A stretch of DNA of 53,162 nt from an uncultured Clostridia bacterium (GTDB taxonomy: Bacteria > Bacillota > Clostridia > TANB77 > CAG-508). Below are positions 41,767-49,925 of the stretch, piece by piece. Made by a program: the position numbers and the translations under genes. The notes below the pieces were generated by a model. The model searched no databases. It worked only from the letters and a program-made list of their open reading frames with translations, and was not told the origin of the DNA. The first letter of the stretch is position 1; each line of letters starts with the position of its first letter. The stretch is taken from contig CALXKE010000012.1 in the NCBI GenBank assembly GCA_944388805.1, positions 1 to 53,162 of the forward strand, written 5' to 3'.

Positions 41767-41958
41767 ATGGAATATACAGAGGGAAAAATATTGAATTTAA
41801 CATTGAGAAAAAACAATAAGGAAAGGATAGATAAGAAATTTCTAAAAAAAATTTATGAACATAAATGGATTAGTATGATATTAGTATCATTAATTGTTTT
41901 ATCTACTATAAATGCAATGATGATATATAATTTCTTTAAAATTTTACAAAATATTTAA
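41767..41958 (+). CDS. Small single-pass membrane protein (63 aa)
   Basis: ATG 41767 is behind a strong AAAGGAGGATA. The 63-residue protein has a basic N-terminal half and one transmembrane helix (about residues 36-58, ISMILVSLIVLSTINAMMI). No motif or family is recognised. It faces the minus-strand small membrane genes and precedes hairpin element C. Confidence 0.6.
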   Translation: MEYTEGKILNLTLRKNNKERIDKKFLKKIYEHKWISMILVSLIVLSTINAMMIYNFFKILQNI

Positions 41959-42024
41959 ATCGTCAAATACCCTTGGAAAAATCAAAAAAATATGGTAAAA
42001 TATAGATATTCTAATAATAGGAAG

Positions 42025-42151
42025 TAATTGAAAAATAATTACAATTTTTGCTACGTCAAATTCAATTTAAAACGCGGTTACATACAAATAGTATGCTCCC
42101 TTGCCTTTTAAATTCAATTTTCCTTGCAAAAATTTAATTCTTTTCCAATTA
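42025..42151 (+). repeat. Hairpin element copy C (upstream of the methyltransferase gene)
   Basis: Nested arms: TAATTGAAAA (42025-42034) with TTTT-C-CAATTA (42141-42151, one bulged C); AATTTTTGC (42043-42051) with GCAAAAATT (42126-42134); a 15-position stem with one mismatch (42058-42072 with 42106-42120); CATAC/GTATG in the centre. The right arm AATTCTTTTCCAA is identical to that in copies A and B. C is an expanded version of the same element with a 92-nt internal hairpin. Confidence 0.75.
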
Positions 42152-42185
42152 GATTTTGTGTAGAAAAAAGGAATGTAGAAAAATT

Positions 42186-43052
42186 ATGAAAATAGCAAAT
42201 GAATGGAAAGATTATAAAATATTAGACATGGCAGATGGGCAAAAATTAGAAAAATGGGGGAATGTCATTTTATCTAGACCAGATCCACAAATTATTTGGA
42301 AAAATAAAAGTTTTCCAAATAAATGGAAAGAAATGAATGCTGTATATAATAGAAGTAAAACAGGAGGAGGTTCATGGGAATTTAAGAAAAAAGTACCTTC
42401 TCAATGGCAAATTAAATATAAAAATTTAACATTTAACATTAAGCCAATGGGATTTAAACACACAGGCTTATTTCCTGAGCAAGCAGTTAATTGGGATTGG
42501 ATGATACAAAAAATTAAAAGTGAAAAAAGACAAATAAAAGTATTAAATCTATTTGCCTATACTGGAGGGGCAACTGTTGCTTGTTTATCAGCAGGAGCTT
42601 CTGTATGTCATGTTGATAGTTCAAAAGGAATGACCACTTGGGCAAAAGAAAATGTAACATCTTCAAAATTACAAGATAGACCAGTTCGATTTATTGTAGA
42701 TGATGTCGTAAAATTTGTAAATCGAGAAATTAGAAGAGGAAATACCTATGATGCCATTATTATGGATCCACCTTCATATGGTAGAGGAGCTAAAGGAGAA
42801 GTGTGGCAATTTGAAAATAATATCTATGATTTAGTGGAATTATGTACAAAAGTATTATCAGATAATCCTTTATTCTTTTTGATTAATTCCTATACAACAG
42901 GAATATCAAGTAAAGTTTTAGAAGATATTTTACATTTAACTGTTTCAAAGAAATATAAAGGAAAAATTGAATCTGGAGAAATTGGACTTCCTATGGAAAA
43001 TTCTAAGTTGGTTTTGCCTTGTGGGATTTATGGAAGATGGGAACTAGTTTAA
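42186..43052 (+). CDS. Class I SAM-dependent methyltransferase, RlmI/RlmK-like
   Basis: This 288-residue enzyme has motif I NLFAYTGGATVACLSAGA, motif II HVDSSKGMTTWAKEN and the catalytic DPPSYGRG. NPPY/DPP-type motifs with a preceding FKHTGLFPEQ are typical of the PF10672 rRNA m5C/m2G methyltransferase group, so rRNA is the likely substrate. The start at ATG 42186 lies behind AAAAAAGGA; earlier in-frame codons fall inside element C. Confidence 0.82.
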   Translation: MKIANEWKDYKILDMADGQKLEKWGNVILSRPDPQIIWKNKSFPNKWKEMNAVYNRSKTGGGSWEFKKKVPSQWQIKYKNLTFNIKPMGFKHTGLFPEQAVNWDWMIQKIKSEKRQIKVLNLFAYTGGATVACLSAGASVCHVDSSKGMTTWAKENVTSSKLQDRPVRFIVDDVVKFVNREIRRGNTYDAIIMDPPSYGRGAKGEVWQFENNIYDLVELCTKVLSDNPLFFLINSYTTGISSKVLEDILHLTVSKKYKGKIESGEIGLPMENSKLVLPCGIYGRWELV

Positions 43053-43173
43053 AAGATAATCAGCATCTTGCGTCGTTAAACATCGTTTTAAATTTAGTCG
43101 ATGTGCAAAGAGCACACCTCATAAATTTAAAACTCGTTTGCCTAGCAATATACTAATTCTTTTTTAAACTAGT
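43043..43173 (+). repeat. Hairpin element copy D (upstream of the RluA-family gene)
   Basis: A 12-bp perfect terminal inverted repeat, ACTAGTTTAAAA (43043-43054) with 43162-43173, overlaps the stop codon of the methyltransferase gene. Inside, TTTTAAATTT (43086-43095) pairs with AAATTTAAAA (43123-43132) and TGTGC/GCACA forms the tip. The right end TAATTCTTTTTTAA is a diverged copy of the AATTCTTTTCCAA arm. Confidence 0.7.
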
Positions 43174-43211
43174 ATTGTAGAAAAAATCAAGAAATTAGAA
43201 GAGGAATGTAA

Positions 43212-43913
43212 ATGAGCAAACTAAAAATCATATATGAAGATAACCATATTATTGTCGTTGAAAAAATACCCAATATTCCTTCACAATCAGATAAAACAGG
43301 AGATATGGATATGCTAACACTTGTAAAGGAGTATATAAAGGAAAAATACAATAAGCCGGGAAATGTATATTTGGGATTAGTGCATAGACTAGATAGACCT
43401 GTTGGTGGAGTAATGGTATTTGCCAAAACTTCAAAAGCTGCTTCAAGATTAAGTAATCAAGTAAGGGAAAAAGTGTTTAAAAAAGAATACTTAGCAGTTG
43501 TTGATGGAAAGATTGAAAAGACGAAAGGAACTTTGGTTGATTATTTATATAAAGATGAAAGAAATAATATGAGTAGGGTAGTTAACAAAGAAAAGAAAAA
43601 TGCGAAAGAAGCAAAATTGGACTATGAAGTATTAAAATATAATGAAGTAAAAGATTTATCTTTACTGAAAATAAATTTACATACAGGAAGACATCATCAA
43701 ATTCGTGTACAATTGTCTCATTTTGGACATAGTATATTCGGAGACCAAAAGTATGGAACGAGAGGAAGAGGAAAGCAAATTGCTTTATGGGCATATAAAT
43801 TAACAATTGAACATCCTATAACAAAAGAAACATTAGAATTTAAAGATTTACCAGAACCAATTGGAACATGGTGTATATTAAAAAATGAAAAGAATATAAT
43901 TGGAGAAATATAA
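43212..43913 (+). CDS. RluA-family pseudouridine synthase
   Basis: This 233-residue enzyme lacks an S4 domain and consists of the catalytic domain alone. HRLDRPVGGVMVFAKT carries the catalytic Asp (about residue 60), and TGRHHQIRVQLS is the RluA-family RNA-binding motif. It probably modifies rRNA or tRNA; the target is not known. ATG 43212 follows GAAGAGGAATG. Confidence 0.88.
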   Translation: MSKLKIIYEDNHIIVVEKIPNIPSQSDKTGDMDMLTLVKEYIKEKYNKPGNVYLGLVHRLDRPVGGVMVFAKTSKAASRLSNQVREKVFKKEYLAVVDGKIEKTKGTLVDYLYKDERNNMSRVVNKEKKNAKEAKLDYEVLKYNEVKDLSLLKINLHTGRHHQIRVQLSHFGHSIFGDQKYGTRGRGKQIALWAYKLTIEHPITKETLEFKDLPEPIGTWCILKNEKNIIGEI

Positions 43914-43921
43914 ATATTTAG

Positions 43922-43957
43922 AATATAGTTGGTAGTAAAATCGACTATATTTTTTTA
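43922..43957 (+). terminator. Rho-independent terminator
   Basis: AATATAGT/ACTATATT with a T-run, directly after the pseudouridine synthase stop. Confidence 0.8.
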
Positions 43958-43998
43958 TTTTATTAAAAATTTTTTTATAAAATAAATAGAATTAAATT

Positions 43999-44062
43999 TT
44001 TGTAAAAGAAAATAAAGTTTTTACAAAATAAAAGGCATTAAAAATTATAAGAGTGCTACAAT
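43999..44062 (+). promoter_or_regulatory. Putative agrBD promoter with upstream operator repeats
   Basis: A -10 TACAAT (44057-44062) lacks a good -35, as in activated promoters. Just upstream, TTTTGTAAAA (43999-44008) and TTTTACAAAA (44020-44029) are inverted repeats with a 21-bp period; the flanking TAAA-T/G-TTTT blocks also repeat directly every 20 bp. Binding by the LytTR regulator at 46467-47183 is inferred. Confidence 0.45.
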
Positions 44063-44088
44063 CGAATTAGCAAGAAGAGGTGAAGAAA

Positions 44089-44706
44089 ATGATAGATACA
44101 ATCTGCACATTCTTGACTAATAGAATCAGAAAAGAAATGCCAGAAATAGATGATGAGAGAGCAGAGGTAATCAATTATGGCTTACAAAATATAGTAGGAG
44201 AAATACCAAAAATTTTCTTATTATTATTAATCGCATTTGTTCTGGGAATGTTTAAAGAAGTATTATTCATGTTTGTAGTATTACTTCCATATAGAGGAGC
44301 ATCTGGAGGTTTTCATTTAAAAACACATTTAGGATGTATACTTGGAACAACTGCTTTCTATTGTGGAAATGTATTTCTTTCACAACATGTTATATTGGAT
44401 GATATAACAAAATATGTTTTAATAGGAATTAGTTGGATATTTGGAATGTTTATGATAAAACTTTATGCACCAGCAGATACAGAAAATGTTCCTATATTAT
44501 CTAAAAAAGATAGAAGAAAGAAACAAATGATAGCATATGTTACATATTCAATAGGACTTATGGCTGCTTTATTGATTCAAGATAATGTAATTTCGAATAT
44601 ATTATTATTTGGAAATCTTTTACAAACATTAACAATTACAAAATTGGCATATAGATTAACAAAAAATAAATATGGGTATGAAGTGTATGGCGACGCTTCA
44701 GTTTAA
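44089..44706 (+). CDS. agrB: Accessory gene regulator AgrB (peptide-processing membrane endopeptidase)
   Basis: AgrB cleaves the AgrD propeptide and forms the thiolactone of the autoinducing peptide. The 205-residue protein has about five helices. The catalytic pair is His76 and Cys83 in RGASGGFHLKTHLGC, after the conserved PYRGASGGFH motif. ATG 44089 is chosen from the GAGGTGA position; GTG 44080 overlaps that site. agrD follows after 61 bp, with a hairpin between (about 44715-44742). Confidence 0.93.
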   Translation: MIDTICTFLTNRIRKEMPEIDDERAEVINYGLQNIVGEIPKIFLLLLIAFVLGMFKEVLFMFVVLLPYRGASGGFHLKTHLGCILGTTAFYCGNVFLSQHVILDDITKYVLIGISWIFGMFMIKLYAPADTENVPILSKKDRRKKQMIAYVTYSIGLMAALLIQDNVISNILLFGNLLQTLTITKLAYRLTKNKYGYEVYGDASV

Positions 44707-44767
44707 AAAAGTTTAAAAAACATATACCGGTGTGTTTTTAAAAATATATAATAAGGGGGAATCTATT

Positions 44768-44884
44768 ATGTTCAAATTTTTAGCTAAAGTAGCAGAAAAA
44801 TATGCTAAAGCAACTAATACAACATGTATATTTTGGGTATTACATCAACCAAAAATGCCAGAAAGTATGATTAGAAAAGACTAA
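44768..44884 (+). CDS. agrD: AgrD autoinducing-peptide precursor
   Basis: This 38-residue peptide has an amphipathic N-terminus (MFKFLAKVAEKYAKA), a core TNTTCIFWVLH and a C-terminal recognition tail HQPKMPESMIRKD. The Cys followed by hydrophobic residues and then QPxxPE is the clostridial AgrD pattern; the mature peptide is expected to be a thiolactone around Cys-Ile-Phe-Trp-Val, with the exact ends uncertain. It starts after AAGGGGG and lies directly behind agrB. Confidence 0.9.
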   Translation: MFKFLAKVAEKYAKATNTTCIFWVLHQPKMPESMIRKD

Positions 44885-44890
44885 TCAAAA

Positions 44891-45030
44891 TTGGCAAAAA
44901 TAGGACGAAACATTATTTTTGCCAACCCATATATAACTTAAAAAGTTATATATTTACAATCCAATACAAGACAGCTTTTGTAAGCTGTTTTTTCTTATTG
45001 AATAGGAAAAAGTAATTTTTCCTATTCAAC
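44891..45030 (+). other. Tandem hairpins in the agrBD 3' region
   Basis: In order after agrD: TTGGCAAAAATA/TATTTTTGCCAA (44891-44902 with 44914-44925), ATATAACTT/AAGTTATAT (44931-44939 with 44943-44951), the U-run hairpin at 44971-44993, and TTGAATAGGAAAAA with its complement at about 44998-45030. The stacked stems fill the gap to the agrC terminator. They may stabilise the agrBD 3' end or form a small RNA. Confidence 0.55.
44971..44993 (+). terminator. agrBD terminator
   Basis: ACAGCTT/AAGCTGT with a 4-nt loop, followed by six to seven T. Most likely main stop of the agrBD transcript. Confidence 0.8.
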
Positions 45031-45050
45031 AAAAAACAATGTTGCACAAA

Positions 45051-45127
45051 AAAATAGATATGATTGTTGTACTGAACCCAAAAAATGTCCAATTTTTTGG
45101 GTTCAGTACATTGTTCATATCTATTTT
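45051..45127 (-). terminator. Long-stem terminator of the agrAC operon
   Basis: An outer 13-bp stem (45051-45063 with 45115-45127), a 5-nt internal loop and an inner 17-bp perfect stem (45069-45085 with 45093-45109) make an unusually long hairpin. The minus-strand transcript then runs into U-rich sequence. It sits 6 bp past the agrC stop. Confidence 0.85.
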
Positions 45128-45133
45128 AATTTC

Positions 45134-46483
45134 TTAATAATATATTTCAATTTGTTGAGAAAAATATTTTTCATTTTTTGTGGTATATAAATCTAAATTT
45201 TTGTTTTTATTTAATATTTTTCGAACTTCCCATAAACCTAATCCAGTATGATTTTCTTTTCCAGAAAATCCTTTATTGAATATTTTTTCAGTATCCACAT
45301 TTTTATCTTTATAGGTATTTTCTACTATAACAAGTTGTCTATGATTTTTAGCATCATCTCTAAAAATGATATTTATTACTTTTTCTTCACACTCGCTACT
45401 TGCATCTATGGCATTATCTAAAAGAATTCCTAAAATTCTAGTAAATTCATATATTTTCATATTTAAGTTACTTAAATCTAATAATAGTGACATATTGACT
45501 TTTATTCCTTTTTGTTCAGCCTCATTATATTTTGTAGTTAATAAACTATATACACCAGGATTATTGATTAGTTTAGGATTTAGAACATATAAGTTATTTA
45601 CTTTTTGACAATCATCTTCAAGTTGTACATAATATTTCTTTAATCCTTCCATATCATTTGTTTTTACATATCCGCCAATGGTTGTTACAATATTATCAAA
45701 ATCATGTTTAAAACCTCTTACATTATCATGTAAAATACTTAATGTTTTGTTATATTCTTCTGCATTTTGTAATTTTTGAGTGGTTATGGACAATTTAATT
45801 ACTCTTGTTAAGCTATATATACTTACACTAAAATATGCAAGTAATGATAAAAAGCTTAAGAAAGTAATAATCAAAGGTAAAGTGTCTGTATAATAAGTGG
45901 TTATAACAGCTTGAAAACAAAGTGTTATAAATCCTATTAGTAAATTCAAATATAATACATTTTTACTTTTCTTATCTAAATTATAGTCTGGCAAATCTAT
46001 TTTATAGTTTTTGAATTTTAATAATAATGTGATAAGAAATATAATAAAATACATTAATGCAAGATATATAATTCTATATATTGGAACAGTTGCAGATTCT
46101 TCATAACCGATATTAAGTAGGGTAAAATATGGATTTAATATTAATATACCAACTAATGCAAATAATAATGTAGAAATTATGCTCGCGATTAATCCTTGCA
46201 AAAGTGTTGTCTTAAAGATAAAGCAGATGATTACAAAAATACAGATATAATTAATAAAGGTACTATATGGTGAGGGAATAAAACATGTACTTAAAAATGT
46301 AATCATACTACAAGACAAAACATAGATTGTATTTTGTTTTGTAGTTGTTTTTAAATTAAATACTGTAGTAAAAATGATTAATGTAAATATAGTTTCTATA
46401 ATAGCACTAGGCAAAAGAATAAGCTTTATCAAAATTTCATTAGGCGTAGTCAACGCATTCCATATATTATTCAATAATTCCAT
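45134..46483 (-). CDS. agrC: AgrC-like sensor histidine kinase (HPK10)
   Basis: The 449-residue receptor kinase has about six to seven helices in residues 1-225 for peptide sensing, then a dimerisation/phospho-acceptor helix with His260 in FKHDFDN and a GHKL ATPase with DNAIDAS and GLGLWEV. This is the HPK10 subfamily that senses AgrD-derived peptides. It overlaps agrA by 17 bp on the minus strand, so the pair is translationally linked. The order is convergent to agrBD, unlike the staphylococcal single operon. Confidence 0.9.
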   Translation of the reverse strand: MELLNNIWNALTTPNEILIKLILLPSAIIETIFTLIIFTTVFNLKTTTKQNTIYVLSCSMITFLSTCFIPSPYSTFINYICIFVIICFIFKTTLLQGLIASIISTLLFALVGILILNPYFTLLNIGYEESATVPIYRIIYLALMYFIIFLITLLLKFKNYKIDLPDYNLDKKSKNVLYLNLLIGFITLCFQAVITTYYTDTLPLIITFLSFLSLLAYFSVSIYSLTRVIKLSITTQKLQNAEEYNKTLSILHDNVRGFKHDFDNIVTTIGGYVKTNDMEGLKKYYVQLEDDCQKVNNLYVLNPKLINNPGVYSLLTTKYNEAEQKGIKVNMSLLLDLSNLNMKIYEFTRILGILLDNAIDASSECEEKVINIIFRDDAKNHRQLVIVENTYKDKNVDTEKIFNKGFSGKENHTGLGLWEVRKILNKNKNLDLYTTKNEKYFSQQIEIYY

Positions 46484-47183
46484 ATTTTTTTATAACCTCC
46501 ATAAATTCCTTTTTATATTTAGGTCCAATGCTACAAAATGTATCATTATTAAAATATACAGTTAGAGCAACAGGATCCACATTTTTGATGTTGTTTAAAT
46601 TTACAATATAAGATTTGTGACATCTTACAAAATTATCAGGTAACTTATCTTGAATTTTGTTAAAAGAACTATAAGATTCATAATCACGAGAAGAGGTATG
46701 AAAATTTAATTTCATACCATCTCTTTTAATATATTGAATTTGCGTTTCATCTACAAGTGTGTTTTTATTATCAATTTTAATATATTTCTTTGGTAATCCA
46801 TAAACATCATCGAAAAGCCTTTTTACAGTATCTTCTAATCTTTCATAGGTAATAGGTTTAGCTAAATAATCAAATGTTTTATATTTATAAGCCATCATAG
46901 CATATTCTAGATGACCGGTTGTAAATATAAGATAAACATTTTTATTTTTCTTTCTAATTTCTTCAGCTAAATCTAAACCAGATTTTTGAGATTTTAAATT
47001 AATATCTAAAAGTAAAACATCGATTTGATTTTCATTGTCAAAACAAGCCAATAAATCTTCAAAGTTATTAAATTTGAAAGATACTTGACCTTCAAGATTA
47101 TTTTTTGTAAATATAGTTTCTAATAGTTTTTCTAATCTATCTAAAATGTTTGTATTATCATCACAAATGACAAAATTTAACAT
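46467..47183 (-). CDS. agrA: AgrA-like response regulator (REC-LytTR)
   Basis: This 238-residue regulator has a receiver with phospho-acceptor Asp60 (VLLLDINL), acidic pocket CDD and KP lysine (AKPI), then a LytTR DNA-binding domain (about residues 130-235, with YIKRDGMKL, FVRCHKSYIVNLNNI). ATG 47183 is preferred because AGAGGGGGC lies upstream. It should bind tandem sites near agrBD and other promoters. Expression starts from the minus-strand promoter at 47267-47295. Confidence 0.92.
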   Translation of the reverse strand: MLNFVICDDNTNILDRLEKLLETIFTKNNLEGQVSFKFNNFEDLLACFDNENQIDVLLLDINLKSQKSGLDLAEEIRKKNKNVYLIFTTGHLEYAMMAYKYKTFDYLAKPITYERLEDTVKRLFDDVYGLPKKYIKIDNKNTLVDETQIQYIKRDGMKLNFHTSSRDYESYSSFNKIQDKLPDNFVRCHKSYIVNLNNIKNVDPVALTVYFNNDTFCSIGPKYKKEFMEVIKKYGIIE

Positions 47184-47266
47184 GCTAGTAGCCCCCTCTT
47201 TATTTAATAAAATAATATGTTTCGACAATAAAAAAATAATTACCTTATTTTTCCAGCAGTAACAAC

Positions 47267-47295
47267 AATATATTCTAAAAAAATCATCTTGTCAA
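47267..47295 (-). promoter_or_regulatory. agrAC promoter
   Basis: On the minus strand a perfect TTGACA (47295-47290), 17-bp spacer and TATATT (47272-47267). This looks constitutive, consistent with basal two-component levels. Confidence 0.85.
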
Positions 47296-47501
47296 TACTC
47301 TTGTAATAATTTTATATTACAGATAAAAGCGTTAATACCAGTAAAAAATAGAAATGGAATGAAAAAGGTGATAAAAGTAAATTTACAATTATTGGAATTT
47401 TATTGGCTTGGTATACTACAAAGATATATTGAAAAAATATAGTCATTTCCTAAAATTTATGATATACTAATAAATAATTCATAAAAAGTGGAGAAACAAA
47501 G

Positions 47502-48383
47502 ATGATTGACTTTACAAACGCAATAGAAGAATTTAATAATTATAAAGGTTCAGAAAAAAAGAAAACTTTAATCTATAACAATAAAAAATATTTAGTTAAA
47601 TTTCCAGATCCAGTTAGAGAAAAAAATAAAAATATATCATATATCAATAATGCTTTTTCTGAATATGTTGGAAGTAATATATTTAAAATAGTAGGTTTTA
47701 AAACACAAAATACAGTTTTGGGAAAATATGAATATAAAGGTAGAGAAAAAATAGTATGTGCTTGTGAGGATTTTACAGATAATGAAAATATATTGTATGA
47801 GTTTGAAAACTTAGCTTTAAGTACGAATCCTGACAAAAAAATAGAAACAGAATTAAAGGACATTATTGAGGTTATAGAAGAAAGTAAAATGATAAATAAT
47901 GTAGAAACGAAAGAAAAGTTTTGGGATATGTTTATTATAGATAGTTTGATTGGAAATACAGAGAGGCATAATGGAAATTGGGGATTCTTGTTAAATAAAA
48001 ATACAGGAAGGGCTGAATTTTCTCCAATTTATGATTGTGGGTCATGTTTAAATCCAATGCTTGAAGATGAAGAAATTGAGAAGATAAATGAAACAGAATT
48101 AAAAAATCTAGCAATAAATTGTTATTCATGCTTAAAAGAAAATGGCAAAAAAATTCATTATATGACATATATAAAACAAAAAGAAAATGAAGAATGTAAT
48201 CATGCTATAAAGAGATTATTTACACATATTAACATGAATGAAATAAACAAGTTTATTAATAGTATAGATTGTATATCCAAAGTGAGAAAAGAATTTTACA
48301 AAAAAATGATAGAGCAAAGGTATGATGTTTTGAGAATAGCATATGAAGAATTAATTAACATTGGTGATGAAGGTAGTAGGTGA
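47502..48383 (+). CDS. HipA/CtkA-like protein kinase
   Basis: This 293-residue protein follows the HipA-like/CtkA fold: Lys33 in KKYLVKFP (ATP lysine), FSEYVGSNIFKIVGF, the loop IGNTERHNGNWGFLLN and the metal-binding DCGS (Asp178). In typical members the catalytic loop is N-x-D-R-H; here Glu154 replaces the Asp, which could weaken activity. There is no HipB-like antitoxin gene, so a classical toxin pair is unlikely. It lies between agrAC and a HAD hydrolase. The substrate is unknown. Confidence 0.78.
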   Translation: MIDFTNAIEEFNNYKGSEKKKTLIYNNKKYLVKFPDPVREKNKNISYINNAFSEYVGSNIFKIVGFKTQNTVLGKYEYKGREKIVCACEDFTDNENILYEFENLALSTNPDKKIETELKDIIEVIEESKMINNVETKEKFWDMFIIDSLIGNTERHNGNWGFLLNKNTGRAEFSPIYDCGSCLNPMLEDEEIEKINETELKNLAINCYSCLKENGKKIHYMTYIKQKENEECNHAIKRLFTHINMNEINKFINSIDCISKVRKEFYKKMIEQRYDVLRIAYEELINIGDEGSR

Positions 48384-48419
48384 AATCTTAGCAGAAAAAT
48401 AATAAGAAAGGTGAAAATG

Positions 48420-49052
48420 ATGGAGAAAAATGGAATATTATTTGATTTAGATGGAACATTATGGGACGTAAAAAATTCAACGTTTGAAAGTGCAAATAAA
48501 ATTGTAAAAAAACATAAATTAAAAGAAATATCTATGGAAACAATCTGTGCAGTATTTGGACTAAATAAATTTGAAGTAGCACAGTTATATTTTCCATATC
48601 TTGAATTGAATCAATCTTTAAATTTATTAGATGAAATTGAGATTTTAAATATAAAAAATTTAAAAGAATATGGAGGCAATATATATCCAAATTTAAAAGA
48701 AACTTTAGCAAGTTTGAGAAAAGAATATGAATTATTTATTGTTAGCAATACATCAAAAAGTGAATATATTGAAGCATTTTTAACATCAGCCAAGTTAAAT
48801 AACTATTTTAAAGATTATATTGCTGCTAGCAAACTTGGAATTTCAAAGGCTGATGCAATAAAAAAGATAATAAATGATTATAAATTAACTAAAGCTGTAT
48901 ATGTGGGAGATACCAAAAAAGACATGGAAGCTTCGAATTTAGCTAAAATACCATTTATACAAGCAAAATATGGATTTGGGAAGAATTTAAATGCAAAATA
49001 TTACATTAATGCATTCAAAGAATTACCTTATATAGTAGAAAAGCTTATTTAA
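48420..49052 (+). CDS. HAD-superfamily hydrolase (phosphoglycolate phosphatase-like)
   Basis: This 210-residue enzyme has motif I FDLDGT (nucleophile Asp9, acid Asp11), motif II VSNTS, a Lys in motif III (ISKADA) and motif IV VYVGDTKKDMEAS, with a helical cap between I and II. It hydrolyses small phosphate esters; the substrate is not assigned. The start is ATG 48420 after AAAGGTGA. It may share a transcript with the kinase 37 bp upstream. Confidence 0.88.
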   Translation: MEKNGILFDLDGTLWDVKNSTFESANKIVKKHKLKEISMETICAVFGLNKFEVAQLYFPYLELNQSLNLLDEIEILNIKNLKEYGGNIYPNLKETLASLRKEYELFIVSNTSKSEYIEAFLTSAKLNNYFKDYIAASKLGISKADAIKKIINDYKLTKAVYVGDTKKDMEASNLAKIPFIQAKYGFGKNLNAKYYINAFKELPYIVEKLI

Positions 49053-49098
49053 AATGTTAGTTTCAATTATTATTGAAAGTTAAAATAAATGTGAAATT

Positions 49099-49131
49099 AG
49101 AGATATTAAGATATTAGTATCTCTTTTTTTG
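49099..49131 (+). terminator. Rho-independent terminator
   Basis: AGAGATA/TATCTCT with a 12-nt loop and a T-run to 49131 after the HAD gene. Confidence 0.8.
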
Positions 49132-49262
49132 TAGCATGAAAATGAAATAAAATTTTAAAATTTTATCCGATTTACCTATTTTATAACAGACCTCAATAGG
49201 AAAGGAATAATTTAAAATATGATTCATAAAATTAAACAAAAGAAAATTAGAGGAGGAACATA

Positions 49263-49745
49263 ATGCGTAATAGGATAAGAAAACAATCAGTTAGAAATAT
49301 AGGAATAATGGTATTGCTTATAGTAACGATATCATTAACGATTATACAAAGCCAGCAAGAAGAAATGATAAATACAAATGCAGGAACAGTAAGTGTAAGC
49401 ACTAAAAAAATAGAATGGGGGATTAAAAGAAATGATAACCATGAACAACCAGATTTGGGGAGTGAGAATAGAAAAATATTAGAAGAAAATAATGGAATAG
49501 CATTAGGAAATAGTGAATCAAAAGTAATTTATTTAACATTTGATGAAGGTTATGAAGCTGGATATACAACTCAGATTTTAAAAATATTAAAAGAAAATGA
49601 TGTAAAAGCAACTTTTTTCCTAACAGCACATTATATCAATACTCAAGAAGAACTAGTAAGACAAATGATTGATGAAGGACATATTATAGGAAATCATACA
49701 CCTATTTCCTTAATGTCCGGAAATAATATAAATGTAAAATGCTAG
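49263..49745 (+). pseudogene. pdaA: PdaA-like N-acetylmuramic acid deacetylase, truncated
   Basis: The product has a signal-anchor (about residues 12-28) and the first half of a NodB domain: YLTFDEGYEAGYT, then ATFFLTAHYI and EGHIIGNHT, which are PdaA-specific. After GNHT the conserved NH..M segment and the rest of the domain are missing; the frame ends in an unrelated tail (PISLMSGNNINVKC) at 160 residues. Half the catalytic residues are gone, so it is inactive. PdaA works after CwlD to form muramic-delta-lactam. The break at about 49700 coincides with a foreign remnant. Confidence 0.85.
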
Positions 49746-49833
49746 AGTAATAGCCTATTTAGAGCAAATAAAAACAATTAAAGTTTTTGAAAAATGTATG
49801 AATGAAAAGTTAAATATTTCGATATATGAATAA
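49738..49833 (+). other. C-terminal remnant of an unknown gene at the pdaA break
   Basis: Directly past the pdaA break an open frame without a start reads ARVIAYLEQIKTIKVFEKCM to a TAA at 49831. It looks like a coding remnant (helical C-terminus) left by a deletion or excised insertion. The parent gene is not recognised. Confidence 0.35.
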
Positions 49834-49925
49834 ATAATATGGATTTTTCAAATTTAATTGTATAAAAAAGGAATTTGTGATATTATAAATTCAAAATAAC
49901 AACGAGAAAAAGGAGACAAGCCTTT

